Shown here: piece by piece, positions 17,682 through 26,264 of the stretch
Layout of the letters: each line of letters opens with the position of its first letter
Numbering within the stretch: position 1 is the stretch's first letter
Assembly (NCBI GenBank): GCA_036557665.1
Contig: DATBHG010000055.1
Location: 215,114 to 279,113, forward strand
Source of the DNA: VAZQ01 sp036557665
GTDB taxonomy: Bacteria; Pseudomonadota; Alphaproteobacteria; Rhizobiales; Xanthobacteraceae
DNA length: 64,000 nt
Direction of reading: 5' to 3'
Notes under the pieces: model-generated
What the model was told of the DNA's origin: nothing
Databases searched by the model: none
What the model saw: only the letters and a program-made list of their open reading frames with translations
Position numbers and translations under genes: made by a program

Positions 17682-19073
17682 ATGACTCATGGAGGAGTGC
17701 TGATCAGAGGAGGCACGGTCATCGATCCTGCCAACGACGTGCATGGCAAGTGCGACGTCAGGCTTCGCGGGACTCGTGTCGATGCAGTCGGCGAGAGCCT
17801 TTCTTGCGGATCAAGCGATCTTGTCGTCGATGCGACCGACTGTCTTGTAATTCCCGGCCTCGTTGACACGCACGTGCACCTTTCCGCCCCCTTCGGCGGT
17901 CCGCAGGGTCATCGGATGCTTGCTCGGGCCGGTGTGACATGTGCTCTCGATATGGCGGGCCAGCCACGATCGCTGATCGAAGGGATCAAATCCGCAGGGA
18001 CCGGCATCACCGTCGGCTTCGTGTACCCCCTGGTCCCTGGCGAAAGCATCTCGGGCCGTGATCCGGGAAAACAGGAGATGCGGAGCGCCTGCGACAACGC
18101 CCTAGATCAGGGTGCGCTGGGAATAAAGCTTCTGGGTGGTCATTACCCGCTCACCCCCGAAGCAACCGCGCTTGCAATACAAACCGGTGCGCACGTGCGC
18201 TGCTGGTGCGCGGTCCATGCCGGCACCAATAAAACCGGGAGCGATATCACGGGTCTCGAGGAGCTGCTCGAGCTCGCCGATGGCCTGCCGGTGCACGTCG
18301 CCCACGTGAACTCATACTGCCGCGGGCAGCATACCGGTGATCCGCTGGAAGAGGCGAGCCGAGCCGTCGCGGCATTGGCTCGTGCGCCACGCGCCCGCTC
18401 CGAGTCGTACCTCGCCACGATCAACGGCGCCAACGCGCTCATCGTTGACGACGTTCCGAAGAGCAACGTCGTCAAGACGTGCCTGAAGCTCGGCGGCTTT
18501 CCGGCCACCGCATCCGGCATGCACGATGCCATTCTTTCCGGTTGGGCCATGATCCAGGGCATGCAGGACGGAGAAACCGTGCTCCTGCCGCCGGAGGCTG
18601 GACTCGCCTGCTACACGTCGAATGGGACCAATGTCGGCATCAGCTTTCCGGTCAATCCTCCGGGCTCGGCGATCAGCATCGCGCTGGCGAGGAAAGGCGA
18701 CGAGTTCGTCGTAACCGCTCTGAGCACCGACGGCGGCGCCATCCCCAGGAACACGACTGTCGAGCAAGGCTTGGCGCTCGTTGAGTTCGGCGCGCTCGAG
18801 CTGGATGATTTCGTGCGCAAGGCTTGCCTGAACGCCGCACGTATGTTCGGGCTGAAGTCCAAGGGCCATCTCGGGTCCGGCGCCGATGCCGATGTCGCCA
18901 TCATCGATCCGGCGCAGCGAAAGCCGACATGGGTCTTCGCCAACGGCGAGGTCGTGGTACGGTCCGGAACCGTCGTCGGACGGGGCGGAAGGGTGGCCAC
19001 GACCCCGCGGGGTGTCCCCTCCCTCCACAGCGAAGGGATCGAGTGCGTGACCGCGGCGCCGGACTGGATCTGA
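17682..19073 (+). CDS. Amidohydrolase of the dihydropyrimidinase/allantoinase type
   Basis: A 463-residue cytoplasmic amidohydrolase. The HxH metal motif is VDTHVHL (about residues 62-67). A GALGIKLLGGH segment offers the bridging Lys, and further His residues lie in CAVHAG and VHVAHVNS. The GSGADADVAIIDP and TWVFANGEVV elements near the C terminus belong to the small beta domain of the superfamily. Such enzymes open cyclic amides or deacylate N-acyl amino acids; the substrate cannot be told from sequence. The gene follows a GAGGATCGAAA run. It is convergent with the PLP enzyme gene and lies next to the liv operon, suggesting that it processes an imported amide. Confidence 0.75.
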   Translation: MTHGGVLIRGGTVIDPANDVHGKCDVRLRGTRVDAVGESLSCGSSDLVVDATDCLVIPGLVDTHVHLSAPFGGPQGHRMLARAGVTCALDMAGQPRSLIEGIKSAGTGITVGFVYPLVPGESISGRDPGKQEMRSACDNALDQGALGIKLLGGHYPLTPEATALAIQTGAHVRCWCAVHAGTNKTGSDITGLEELLELADGLPVHVAHVNSYCRGQHTGDPLEEASRAVAALARAPRARSESYLATINGANALIVDDVPKSNVVKTCLKLGGFPATASGMHDAILSGWAMIQGMQDGETVLLPPEAGLACYTSNGTNVGISFPVNPPGSAISIALARKGDEFVVTALSTDGGAIPRNTTVEQGLALVEFGALELDDFVRKACLNAARMFGLKSKGHLGSGADADVAIIDPAQRKPTWVFANGEVVVRSGTVVGRGGRVATTPRGVPSLHSEGIECVTAAPDWI

Positions 19074-19137
19074 GGGCGATCTTCACGACTCGCCGGCTAC
19101 CCGAGGCCGCGCGACGGCGCTGACGCATGCGGAAGCC

Positions 19138-20304
19138 TCAGTAGCCTTTGCCGCGCGCCGAGATCGGCCACATGCACTCGACCGTGCCGTTGCGCACGCC
19201 GACATACCAGTCGTGTACGTTGCAGGTCGGATCGCAGTGTCCGGGCACCAGGCGCAGCTTGTCGCCGACCTTCAGAACGCCCCCCGGGTCCTCGATGACG
19301 CCATGCTCGTCGGAGCACTTGACGTATTTCACGTCGCTGCGGCCGTAAACAACGGGCAGACCGGAGTCGACCGACTGTGCCTTGAGGCCGGCATCGCAAA
19401 TGGCCTTGTCGGCTTTGGCGTGGCTCATCACCGAGGTGAGAATGAACAACGCATTCTCCCATTCGCCCTGATCGACGCGTTTGCCGTCCTTGTCGTGGAT
19501 GCGGCCGTAGTCGGCGTCCATGAAAGCGTAGGAGCCGCACTGCAGCTCGTTGAACACGCCGGACGCACTCTCGAAATAGTAGGAGCCGGTACCGCCGCCT
19601 GAGACAAGCTCGGGTGTCAGACCCGCGGCTTTCAGTGTTTCGACGGCTTCCTTCGCCATGACAATTGCGGCATCGAGCTTGGCCTTGCGGTCTTCGTACT
19701 TGTCGAGGTGCTGCATGGTGCCCTGATAGGCCTGGATACCGGTAAAGCTAAGCCCCGGTGCCGCGGCGATGGCTTTGGCGATGGCGACGGCGTCCGCAGT
19801 CGTCGTGACGCCGCAGCGGCCGGCACCGCAGTCGATCTCGACGAAGCATCCAAGTGTGGTGCGATGCTTCTGCGCCGCTGCCGAGAGCTCGGCGACGTTG
19901 GCGAGGTCGTCGATGCAGACAATCGTGCGAGCGCCGAGCTTCGGCAGCCGTGCGAGCCGGTCGATCTTCAAGGGATCGCGGACTTCGTTGGAGATCAGAA
20001 TGTCCTTGATGCCGCCGCGTGCGAACACCTCGGCTTCGCTCACTTTTTGGCAGCAGACGCCAGCCGCGCCGCCGAGGCGCTGCTGCAGCTTTGCCACGTC
20101 GACCGACTTGTGCATCTTGGCGTGTGCGCGATGACGCATGCCGTGCGCCTCGGCGTAGTCGCCCATCTTCCTGATGTTGCGCTCCAAGGCGTCGAGATCG
20201 AGGATCAGGCAGGGCGTCTGAATGTCGGTCTCGCGCATGCCGGGGGCGGCCGGGATATCGAACCCGACCTCGAGATCGGCGATCGTGTCGTTCATGGCAT
20301 TCAT
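19138..20304 (-). CDS. bhcC: DSD1-family PLP enzyme, probably 3-hydroxy-D-aspartate aldolase
   Basis: A 388-residue fold-type III PLP enzyme of the D-threonine aldolase/DSD1 family. The RAHAKMHKS segment carries the PLP lysine, GGGTGSYYFES the phosphate loop, and GHCDPTCN the metal ligands near the C terminus. The opening (DIPAAPGM, IQTPCLILDLDALERNI) and the ending PISARGKGY closely resemble the 3-hydroxy-D-aspartate aldolase BhcC of the beta-hydroxyaspartate cycle, which joins glycine and glyoxylate. This is recognition from memory. The bhcA, bhcB and bhcD partners are not in the window. ATG 20304 is chosen; GTG 20319 and ATG 20295 are alternatives. Confidence 0.72.
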   Translation of the reverse strand: MNAMNDTIADLEVGFDIPAAPGMRETDIQTPCLILDLDALERNIRKMGDYAEAHGMRHRAHAKMHKSVDVAKLQQRLGGAAGVCCQKVSEAEVFARGGIKDILISNEVRDPLKIDRLARLPKLGARTIVCIDDLANVAELSAAAQKHRTTLGCFVEIDCGAGRCGVTTTADAVAIAKAIAAAPGLSFTGIQAYQGTMQHLDKYEDRKAKLDAAIVMAKEAVETLKAAGLTPELVSGGGTGSYYFESASGVFNELQCGSYAFMDADYGRIHDKDGKRVDQGEWENALFILTSVMSHAKADKAICDAGLKAQSVDSGLPVVYGRSDVKYVKCSDEHGVIEDPGGVLKVGDKLRLVPGHCDPTCNVHDWYVGVRNGTVECMWPISARGKGY

Positions 20305-20400
20305 CGGCTGTCGTTCCACTCCCGGGAATTGCGCGGCAGGATTTCAGGATCGCGTTGCTGCTGGCGATTGCTTACAACGCGTTCCGCTCGCATAGAATCG

Positions 20401-20485
20401 CAGGGTGGGCAAAGGAGCCGGCGCTTGCGCCGGCGACATGCCTACGCGGGGCACGGCGCGCAAGAGCGCGCCTTTGCCCACCCTG
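20401..20485. repeat. REP-like nested palindrome
   Basis: A 15-bp perfect inverted repeat (CAGGGTGGGCAAAGG / CCTTTGCCCACCCTG) encloses two smaller hairpins, CCGGCGC-TT-GCGCCGG and GGCGCGC-AAGA-GCGCGCC. The 85-bp unit could fold into a three-stem cruciform. GTGGGCAAAG-type palindromes are typical of repetitive extragenic elements in this bacterial group. It lies in the spacer between divergent genes. Confidence 0.75.
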
Positions 20486-20623
20486 AGAATGCTGGCACGT
20501 CCTCGTCCTTGAAGATGGTCATCAGCGGTATCGCCGAGCTTGGCTCTATCGCGAGCTCGACGCGTTTTCAGACATTCCGCCGCACATTGACAGCTATTTC
20601 CCTCGATGTCACCGTTATTGTGA

Positions 20624-20650
20624 ATGCGGTTTCAATATATGAAACCGCAT
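20624..20650. promoter_or_regulatory. 27-bp inverted repeat, probable IclR-type operator
   Basis: ATGCGGTTTCA and TGAAACCGCAT form a perfect 11-bp inverted repeat around ATATA. The core GGTTTCA-N5-TGAAACC fits operators known for IclR-family (KdgR-like) regulators. It lies 140 bp before the M24 peptidase start, in the spacer shared with the divergent aldolase gene. Confidence 0.65.
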
Positions 20651-20789
20651 GGCGAGCGTTCGGCGCTTCACGATGACCGAGAGCCGATGCAATCGAGTCG
20701 GAGTCGGCTGCACAGCCGGTGCCTGACTGCATGAGCTTCCCGAATATCAATCCATGGCGCCGTGGTGCCATTCAGCAAGGAGAGAGTAT

Positions 20790-22028
20790 ATGGGTGCACG
20801 TAATCGTCCTGAGATGCCGTATGGCTGGGGGCGTGTGCCCTATTCGCTCGAGGATCGTCTGCCATGGATGAATCTTCCTTTTGACGTCTCGGAGTATCAT
20901 CAGCGGATCGAGCGCCTGCGCGGCCACATGGCGCAGAATCGCTTGAACGCCCTCGTCGTGGTGGGCAATCGCGCAGACAACTCCAATGTCCGTTACCTCA
21001 GCAATTTCGAGGACTTCTACGGTGGCGAAAGCATCGTCGTCGTCCCGGCTGCAGGCAAACCAGGTTTTACGACGAATGCCATCATGCACGGAGAGCCGAT
21101 GCATTCCGGCATTCAGGATTGCTGGATCGAGGACGTACGCTGCGCGGCCGCGCCCCGCACCGTGACCGGAGACGCCGATGCGGTCACCATCCTCGATCAC
21201 GTCGAGGACTTCATCCGCGAGAGCGGAGCCGGCAAGGGCCAGATCGGTCTCGTGGGGGAGTTCAATGTCGGCACGCTGGAAGCATTCCTGAACGAGCGGT
21301 TTCCGGAGGCGACCGTCAAGCGCACGCCGGCCATTTTATACGACATGCGCGCCATCAAGAGCCCCGCTGAGATCGCGGTGATGCGCAAGGCCTGTCATCT
21401 CGCCGATGTCGGACTAAGGGCGGCGATGGACGCCGTGCGACCGGGCGTGAGTGAGTTCGACCTGTCGGCGGAGGCGAACTACGCCATGTTCAAGGCGGGC
21501 TCGGAGCATCCTGCGTTTGCGATTTCCGTCGCGGCTGGGCCTCGTTCGGGCTTCAAACACGTCGCGCCCACCAACAACAAGGTCAAAGCGGGCGACATGG
21601 TCTATCTCGACATCGGCGGCCGCTACATGGGTTATTACAGCGACTGCTCGCGGCAGCGGGTTTGCGGCGACCCGACCCCGGAGCAGCTGCGCTTCATGGA
21701 AACCCAGATCCAGATCGTCGAGGAAGTGACGAAGGCTGCCCGGCCGGGAGCGGTTATCGCCGATCTGGCGGAAATCGGCATCAAGATTGCCCGCGATGCC
21801 GGTTACGAGCAGTACCTGTATTTCCGCGGGCATGGAATCGGCTGCGCCACCCACGACCTGCCTTCCTTCGCGCCAGGCAATCCGAAGAAGCTCGAGGAGA
21901 ACATGGTGTTCTGCTTCGAGCCGATGCTCGTAAAATACGAGTTCGGCACCGCCTGCTGGGAGGATATCTGGTGGGTGACCTCCGACCGGGTCGAGCGGTT
22001 GAACGAATGCCCGTTCCGCTTTTGGTGA
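20790..22028 (+). CDS. M24-family metallopeptidase (Xaa-Pro peptidase/creatinase fold)
   Basis: A 412-residue pita-bread-fold protein. The N-terminal creatinase-like domain covers about residues 28-165 and the catalytic domain about 175-410. All five metal-ligand positions appear present: Asp in VYLDIGG and in YYSDCSR, His in RGHGIG, Glu in FCFEPM and in CWEDIWWV. This favours a metal-dependent peptidase or prolidase over creatinase, which lacks the metal site. The start is ATG 20790, preceded by AAGGAGAG. The GTTTCA palindrome upstream suggests IclR control. Neighbouring catabolic genes suggest cleavage of an imported N-substituted or Pro-like compound. Confidence 0.8.
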   Translation: MGARNRPEMPYGWGRVPYSLEDRLPWMNLPFDVSEYHQRIERLRGHMAQNRLNALVVVGNRADNSNVRYLSNFEDFYGGESIVVVPAAGKPGFTTNAIMHGEPMHSGIQDCWIEDVRCAAAPRTVTGDADAVTILDHVEDFIRESGAGKGQIGLVGEFNVGTLEAFLNERFPEATVKRTPAILYDMRAIKSPAEIAVMRKACHLADVGLRAAMDAVRPGVSEFDLSAEANYAMFKAGSEHPAFAISVAAGPRSGFKHVAPTNNKVKAGDMVYLDIGGRYMGYYSDCSRQRVCGDPTPEQLRFMETQIQIVEEVTKAARPGAVIADLAEIGIKIARDAGYEQYLYFRGHGIGCATHDLPSFAPGNPKKLEENMVFCFEPMLVKYEFGTACWEDIWWVTSDRVERLNECPFRFW

Positions 22029-22204
22029 TGACCGGGCAAAGGCGGCAAGCCTGATTAAAAAGCTCGATTGAGATCCGGCGGTCGCTTTTCGCTAACCCGG
22101 TCCGAGCTACACGAACGCGCCCGGCTTGCGCTTACAATCCCTTCGGCAGGTCGGGGCAAGATCAGGTCGTGGCGTGAGGCGCCGTCAGAACCTGTTTGTA
22201 CGAG

Positions 22205-22279
22205 ATGAGGATCAACATCGCCGCTTGCAGCGCCCGCCGCGCCGCGCCGCCGAGCAGCCGCGATAGCTCGCGTCGTCTG
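22205..22279 (-). pseudogene. Possible signal-peptide remnant of an ABC_sub_bind gene
   Basis: Directly after the stop of the next gene the minus strand reads RRRELSRLLGGAA, like the MRRREFITLLGGAA leader of ABC_sub_bind proteins, but with ATC in place of ATG. Nothing recognisable follows. Weak evidence. Confidence 0.35.
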
Positions 22280-22280
22280 A

Positions 22281-23270
22281 TCACTCGATCACCTCGTCGG
22301 CGAGCGCAAGAAGCTTGTCAGGCACGTCAAGGACGAGCGCCTTGGCGGCGCGACGGTTGAGTATGAATTCGAATTTGGTGGCCTGAATGACCGGAAGGTC
22401 GGCCGGTCTCTCGCCCTTGAGAATCCGCGCAGCATAGTTCCCAACCTGGCGATAGGCATCGGTTATGTTGGTTCCGTAGCTCATCAGGCCGCCGGCCACG
22501 ACCCCCTCGCGCTGGCTATAGCTAGCCGGCAGTGCATAGTGGTCCGCCAGCGCGACAATTCGCTTACGTTTGGAGTTAAGAAAGCCGCCGGTCCCGACGA
22601 GCAGCGCACCAGCCCCGTGTTGGACGGAGGTTCCAAAGGCGGTCTCGATGTCGCGCTCGGTGCTGACATCAAAAATGACGAGTCGCTGCCCAATCGCTTG
22701 CGCCGCGGCCTGCACGTCTCTTCGCTCGGCCTCCGTGACAGGAGTGTTCGGGTTCACGAGCATCGCAATGATCGTCGCCTTGGGCACGAGCTCGCGCAGC
22801 AGCTCCAATCGCTTCGCCCCGAGCACGCCAGAGAAAAAGGACACGCCGGTGACGTTGCCGCCGGGCCGGTTGAGGCTGGCCACGAGGCCGTCTCTGACCG
22901 GGTCGCTCCCGGTCGCGAACACGATCGGCATCGTGGTGGTCGCGGCCTTGGCGGCAAGCGCTGATTCGAGGTTTCCCACGATCACGGCCACCCGGTGGCG
23001 AATCAAATCCATCACAAGTGCTGGCAATCGATCTGGCTGATTGTCCGCAGAACGGTATTCGATCGCGACGTTCTGCCCCTCGACGAAGCCTGCTTCCTTC
23101 AGACCTTGACGGAATGCGGCCACCCAGTGCTGCACGTCACCAAGCGTCGAACTGCGCAGAAATCCCACCGTCGGCAGCGCCGACTGTTGTGCGCGCAGCG
23201 CGAGCGGCCACGCCGTTGCGCCGCCGACCATCGCGATGAACTCGCGTCGTTTGAGCTGATAAAATCGCAT
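22281..23270 (-). CDS. ABC_sub_bind (TrpX-like) solute-binding protein
   Basis: A 329-residue exported receptor. The leader is LKRREFIAMVGGATAWPLALRA. Then come TVGFLRSS, FRQGLKEAGFVEGQNVAIEYR, PIVFATGSDPVRDGLVASLNRPGGNVTG, VVAGGLMSYGTNITDAYRQ and the family ending LLALADEVIE. Members bind small molecules such as aromatic amino acids in TrpX. Here no permease or ATPase accompanies it. It lies 199 bp downstream of a second copy on the same strand. Confidence 0.85.
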   Translation of the reverse strand: MRFYQLKRREFIAMVGGATAWPLALRAQQSALPTVGFLRSSTLGDVQHWVAAFRQGLKEAGFVEGQNVAIEYRSADNQPDRLPALVMDLIRHRVAVIVGNLESALAAKAATTTMPIVFATGSDPVRDGLVASLNRPGGNVTGVSFFSGVLGAKRLELLRELVPKATIIAMLVNPNTPVTEAERRDVQAAAQAIGQRLVIFDVSTERDIETAFGTSVQHGAGALLVGTGGFLNSKRKRIVALADHYALPASYSQREGVVAGGLMSYGTNITDAYRQVGNYAARILKGERPADLPVIQATKFEFILNRRAAKALVLDVPDKLLALADEVIE

Positions 23271-23469
23271 ATGGTCGCCGCCAGATGGTGCAGGATTGCA
23301 GCATATCGATTTAGCAACGGTCAGTCAGCGGCTAAGCCGCCATTCTGCAACCGAGCAGCCGGTTGCACTGCACACCCGAGGTCTGCACCGGTCAACCCCG
23401 GAACTCACTGTCTGGGCTCTTATGTCAGCCTTCGCCAGCTGCGGGCTCGTTCCAGAGCAAGCGGTTTCT

Positions 23470-24450
23470 TCATTCGATGATCTCGTCGGCGGCCACGAGC
23501 AGCGTTTGCGGGATCGTCAGGGCGAGCATCTTCGCGGTCTTGCGATTGATCACCAGCTCGAACGTGGTCGGTTGCATCACCGGCAACTCGGAGGTTTTCG
23601 CACCCTTGAGAATACGGCCGGTGTAGAGTCCCGCGTGGCGATAGGCGTCGGCAATGCTTGTCCCATAGCTCATCAGACCGCCGGCTTCGACGTGCTCGCG
23701 GGCATCATAAATCGCCGGAATGGCATAGCGCGCCGCCCGTGCAGTCAGCTTTTGCCGTTGGCTCATGAAGAATGGACCACCGCCGACCACCAGCGCGCCC
23801 GCGCCTGCCCGGACCATCTGCGCGAACGCGGCATCGAGCTCGCCTTCGCTTGCGGCCTTCACCACCAATATTTGCCGCCCGAGCGCACGGCCCGCTTGCT
23901 CCACGGCGGGCAGCTCTGTCGCAAAATTTGGATCCATCAGAACGGCGATCAACACTGCCTTGGGAGCCAGCTCACATAGTAGCTCCATCCGCTTCGCGCC
24001 GAGATGGCCGCTCGAAAAAAACACGATGCCGGTTACGTTATCGGTCGGTCGGTTGAGGCTGGCGACGAGGCCGATTGTGACCGGGTCCTCGCCGCTCACG
24101 AAGATAATCGGAATGGTCCGGGTGGCGGTCTTGGCCGCCTTTGCCGCCTGTGTATTGCCGACGATCACAGCCACGTGCCGTTGCACGAGCTCGTCGGCGA
24201 GGCCCGGGAGCCGATCGAGTTGATTGTCTGCCCAACGATACTCGAGGGACACGTTCTGGCCTTCGGCAAATCCCTCTTCCTTCAAACCTTGTTGGAATGC
24301 CGTCACGAAATGCATGAACCGTGCGGACGGCGTGCTACGAAGGAACCCGATCACGGGCATCGCCGGCTGCTGCGCGTGCGCCGCGAGCGGCCACGCCGCG
24401 GCGCCGCCTACTATCGTGAAGAAATGGCGCCGCCCGATATGAATTGCCAT
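23470..24450 (-). CDS. ABC_sub_bind (TrpX-like) solute-binding protein
   Basis: A 326-residue receptor. I chose ATG 24450, giving the leader MAIHIGRRHFFTIVGGAAAW and the mature start QPAMPVIGFLRSTP. The frame continues upstream through the repeat module, but that part is non-coding by comparison with other copies. Family landmarks are FQQGLKEEGFAEGQNVSLEYR, IIFVSGEDPVTIGLVASLNRP, VEAGGLMSYGTSIADAYRH and the ending VAADEIIE. It carries the conserved upstream module at 24504-24604. Confidence 0.85.
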   Translation of the reverse strand: MAIHIGRRHFFTIVGGAAAWPLAAHAQQPAMPVIGFLRSTPSARFMHFVTAFQQGLKEEGFAEGQNVSLEYRWADNQLDRLPGLADELVQRHVAVIVGNTQAAKAAKTATRTIPIIFVSGEDPVTIGLVASLNRPTDNVTGIVFFSSGHLGAKRMELLCELAPKAVLIAVLMDPNFATELPAVEQAGRALGRQILVVKAASEGELDAAFAQMVRAGAGALVVGGGPFFMSQRQKLTARAARYAIPAIYDAREHVEAGGLMSYGTSIADAYRHAGLYTGRILKGAKTSELPVMQPTTFELVINRKTAKMLALTIPQTLLVAADEIIE

Positions 24451-24503
24451 GCGACCCTCGCACGGGGTGTGATGCAGCGAGCCGACAGTATCACACCTGG
24501 ACG

Positions 24504-24604
24504 TGCTGCGCTGCGGGATTTCAAATCGGCCGATGTCGTCTCTGGGTCGAAAGCAGCGGTCCGGTACGCCCAGTGCCCGCGCCCGCAGCACCCCTGTAAG
24601 CGGG
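24504..24604. repeat. Upstream module of ABC_sub_bind unit, full copy
   Basis: About 100 bp beginning GTGCTGCGCTGCGGGATTTC and ending AGCACCCCTGTAAGCGGG. Closely similar blocks lie at 57640-57740, 44153-44258 and 45386-45490. It begins 53 bp upstream of the receptor start at 24450, so the repeat unit includes promoter DNA plus gene. Confidence 0.75.
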
Positions 24605-24768
24605 CGAGCCGAGACACTGTCGGCGAGGCTCTTGCGCTCACGTCGAGGATGGGCGCGATAGCGTCGCGATGCGGCAGGCTGTGATCCCATCGCCGCTCAT
24701 CGAACCACGCAGGAGTCGAATCACCTTTCCATCGCTCAACAAGCCTCGGCGGTGCTATACTGCACGAC

Positions 24769-24963
24769 ATGAAAGTCGAGGAAATCGCCGAAGCTGTCGC
24801 CAAGCTGCCGCCGGACCAACTCGCCCGCTTCCGCCGCTGGTTCACCGCATTCGAGGCGGGCCGCACCAATCACGCCGAGGAGCTCGACTCCACAGCGACG
24901 AAACTCGGCCGCTTCGCTGGCCGCGCATTTGCTGAATTGAAAAGACGCGCGAAGGAACCATGA
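24769..24963 (+). CDS. Small protein, antitoxin-like N-terminus
   Basis: A 64-residue protein beginning MKVEEIAEAVAKLPPDQLAR and continuing FRRWFTAFEAGR. This opening is like that of small proteins often found as the first gene of toxin-antitoxin pairs in which an 'LPP-x-QLARF-x-WF' helix is followed by a charged helix. No toxin gene follows here; the next 100 bp hold a palindrome and then a convergent gene. It could be an orphan or decayed antitoxin, or an unrelated small protein. Confidence 0.5.
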   Translation: MKVEEIAEAVAKLPPDQLARFRRWFTAFEAGRTNHAEELDSTATKLGRFAGRAFAELKRRAKEP

Positions 24964-24995
24964 GCACTGCAGAGAAAAATAGCTCGCGCCTGCGC

Positions 24996-25017
24996 CGGAG
25001 AGCAAATTTGCTCTCCG
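24996..25017. other. 22-bp perfect palindrome between convergent genes
   Basis: GGAGAGCAAATTTGCTCTCC, flanked by C and G, is a perfect palindrome. It sits between two convergent genes, so it may help end transcription from both sides, although no T-tract follows. Confidence 0.5.
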
Positions 25018-25059
25018 CTGCGGTGTAGACAAAGTCCTCGCCGCGTAAGGATCGCCCCA

Positions 25060-26106
25060 CTAGCCGCAAGCCAGCGCATAGACGTGCTGCACGCCCTGCG
25101 GCAGCGGCATTTCGATCCAGCTTTCGCCGCCATCCTTAGTGCCGAACACCTCGCCATAGCGCGCCGCGACGTAGACCTGCTCGGGGTCGCCGTGATGCAG
25201 GCCGACCGACATCAGCGTGCCGTGTGGCGTCACCTTGTCGAAGCGCTGCCAGGTATTGCCGAGGTCCCGGCTGCGGTAAAGCGCACCGTCTTTCGCCGCG
25301 GCCGCAACGCTGAGGCAAGCATAGAGCGTGCTCGGATCCTGCGGTGAAACCTTGATGTCGCGTCCGTAGGTGAAGGGTGAGAAGCGCTCGACCCGCATGT
25401 CCTGCCAGCTCCTGCCTTGGTCCTTGCTGCGGAACAGGCCCATGCGCACGGCGATGATGATGCTGTCAGGGTCGGCGGCGCTGGTGCAGACTACGTGCCC
25501 ATCGAGCATGCCTTCGGCCTCCGTATCGCTGAGGAGCTTGCTGCGCAGACGCGGCTCGGCTTCCGCCAGGCGCAGCAGGTCGGCGCTGCAATCGCTCCAG
25601 CGTTCGCCGCCATCGGTCGAGCGCATCACGCCCGAGACTTCGAGCACGGCAAAAATCTCGCCGCGACGGTGAGGGTGCGACGCGAGCCGCATGACCCGGC
25701 ATGAAAACGGCATCTTGGCGTGGATCGGCAATTGCGGATCGGGCATGCGCTTCCAGCTCGCGCCATCATCCTCGCTGCGGTAGATCGAAACCGGCGAGCC
25801 GCCGGCCAGCATCCGCTTCGGATCGGTGTCATCCTGCAAGAAGGACCAGACTTGCACGCCGCGGTCGGGAAAGTCGGCGCGGCGGAAACTTTGGCCGCGA
25901 TCGGTGCTTCGATAAATGCCATCGCCGGTGCCGGCAAAGACGAGGTCGGGATCGCATGGGTGCACCATGACGGTAAACGCCTCGATCCCGCTCAACGCGT
26001 GTTTCCAGTCGCTACCATCCGCGGCGCGGCGAAACACGCCGGAGAGACCGGTTTGTCGGCTCGCATGATAACCGCCGACGCCGGCGAGCACACAGGATGG
26101 AACCAC
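25060..26106 (-). CDS. Asp-box (BNR/sortilin-like) beta-propeller protein
   Basis: A 348-residue protein with six Asp-box repeats: STDRGQSF, SEDDGASW, STDGGERW, SKDQGRSW, SRDLGNTW and TKDGGESW. Each marks one blade of a beta-propeller, as in sialidases and sortilin-type exo-alpha proteins. No signal peptide is seen, so it is probably cytoplasmic. I chose GTG 26106 because GGGAGGA precedes it at ideal spacing; ATG 26154 is an alternative. It has no sialidase catalytic Arg triad that I can identify, so the role is unknown. It lies beside the M19 gene on the same strand. Confidence 0.72.
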   Translation of the reverse strand: MVPSCVLAGVGGYHASRQTGLSGVFRRAADGSDWKHALSGIEAFTVMVHPCDPDLVFAGTGDGIYRSTDRGQSFRRADFPDRGVQVWSFLQDDTDPKRMLAGGSPVSIYRSEDDGASWKRMPDPQLPIHAKMPFSCRVMRLASHPHRRGEIFAVLEVSGVMRSTDGGERWSDCSADLLRLAEAEPRLRSKLLSDTEAEGMLDGHVVCTSAADPDSIIIAVRMGLFRSKDQGRSWQDMRVERFSPFTYGRDIKVSPQDPSTLYACLSVAAAAKDGALYRSRDLGNTWQRFDKVTPHGTLMSVGLHHGDPEQVYVAARYGEVFGTKDGGESWIEMPLPQGVQHVYALACG

Positions 26107-26264
26107 GATGCTATCCTCCCGCTCGTGAGATCTTGCGCCATGATATTTTACCATGTGCGCCCCGACAACATGGGGTAATGCGCTCGCTTCACGTCGGCGG
26201 CCCCGCCCGCGTGCCTGCATCCGGCGACACCTGCTCGACAATCGAGGAGTACTCAGATTCCTGA

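Noticed and set aside
20790..22028. Reading the M24 protein as creatinase because sarcosine oxidase is nearby
   Set aside because: Creatinase lacks the metal ligands, whereas all five M24 ligand positions are present here.
24504..24690. N-terminal extension of the ABC_sub_bind protein into the upstream module
   Set aside because: The module recurs upstream of other copies as non-coding DNA, and the signal peptide begins at 24450.
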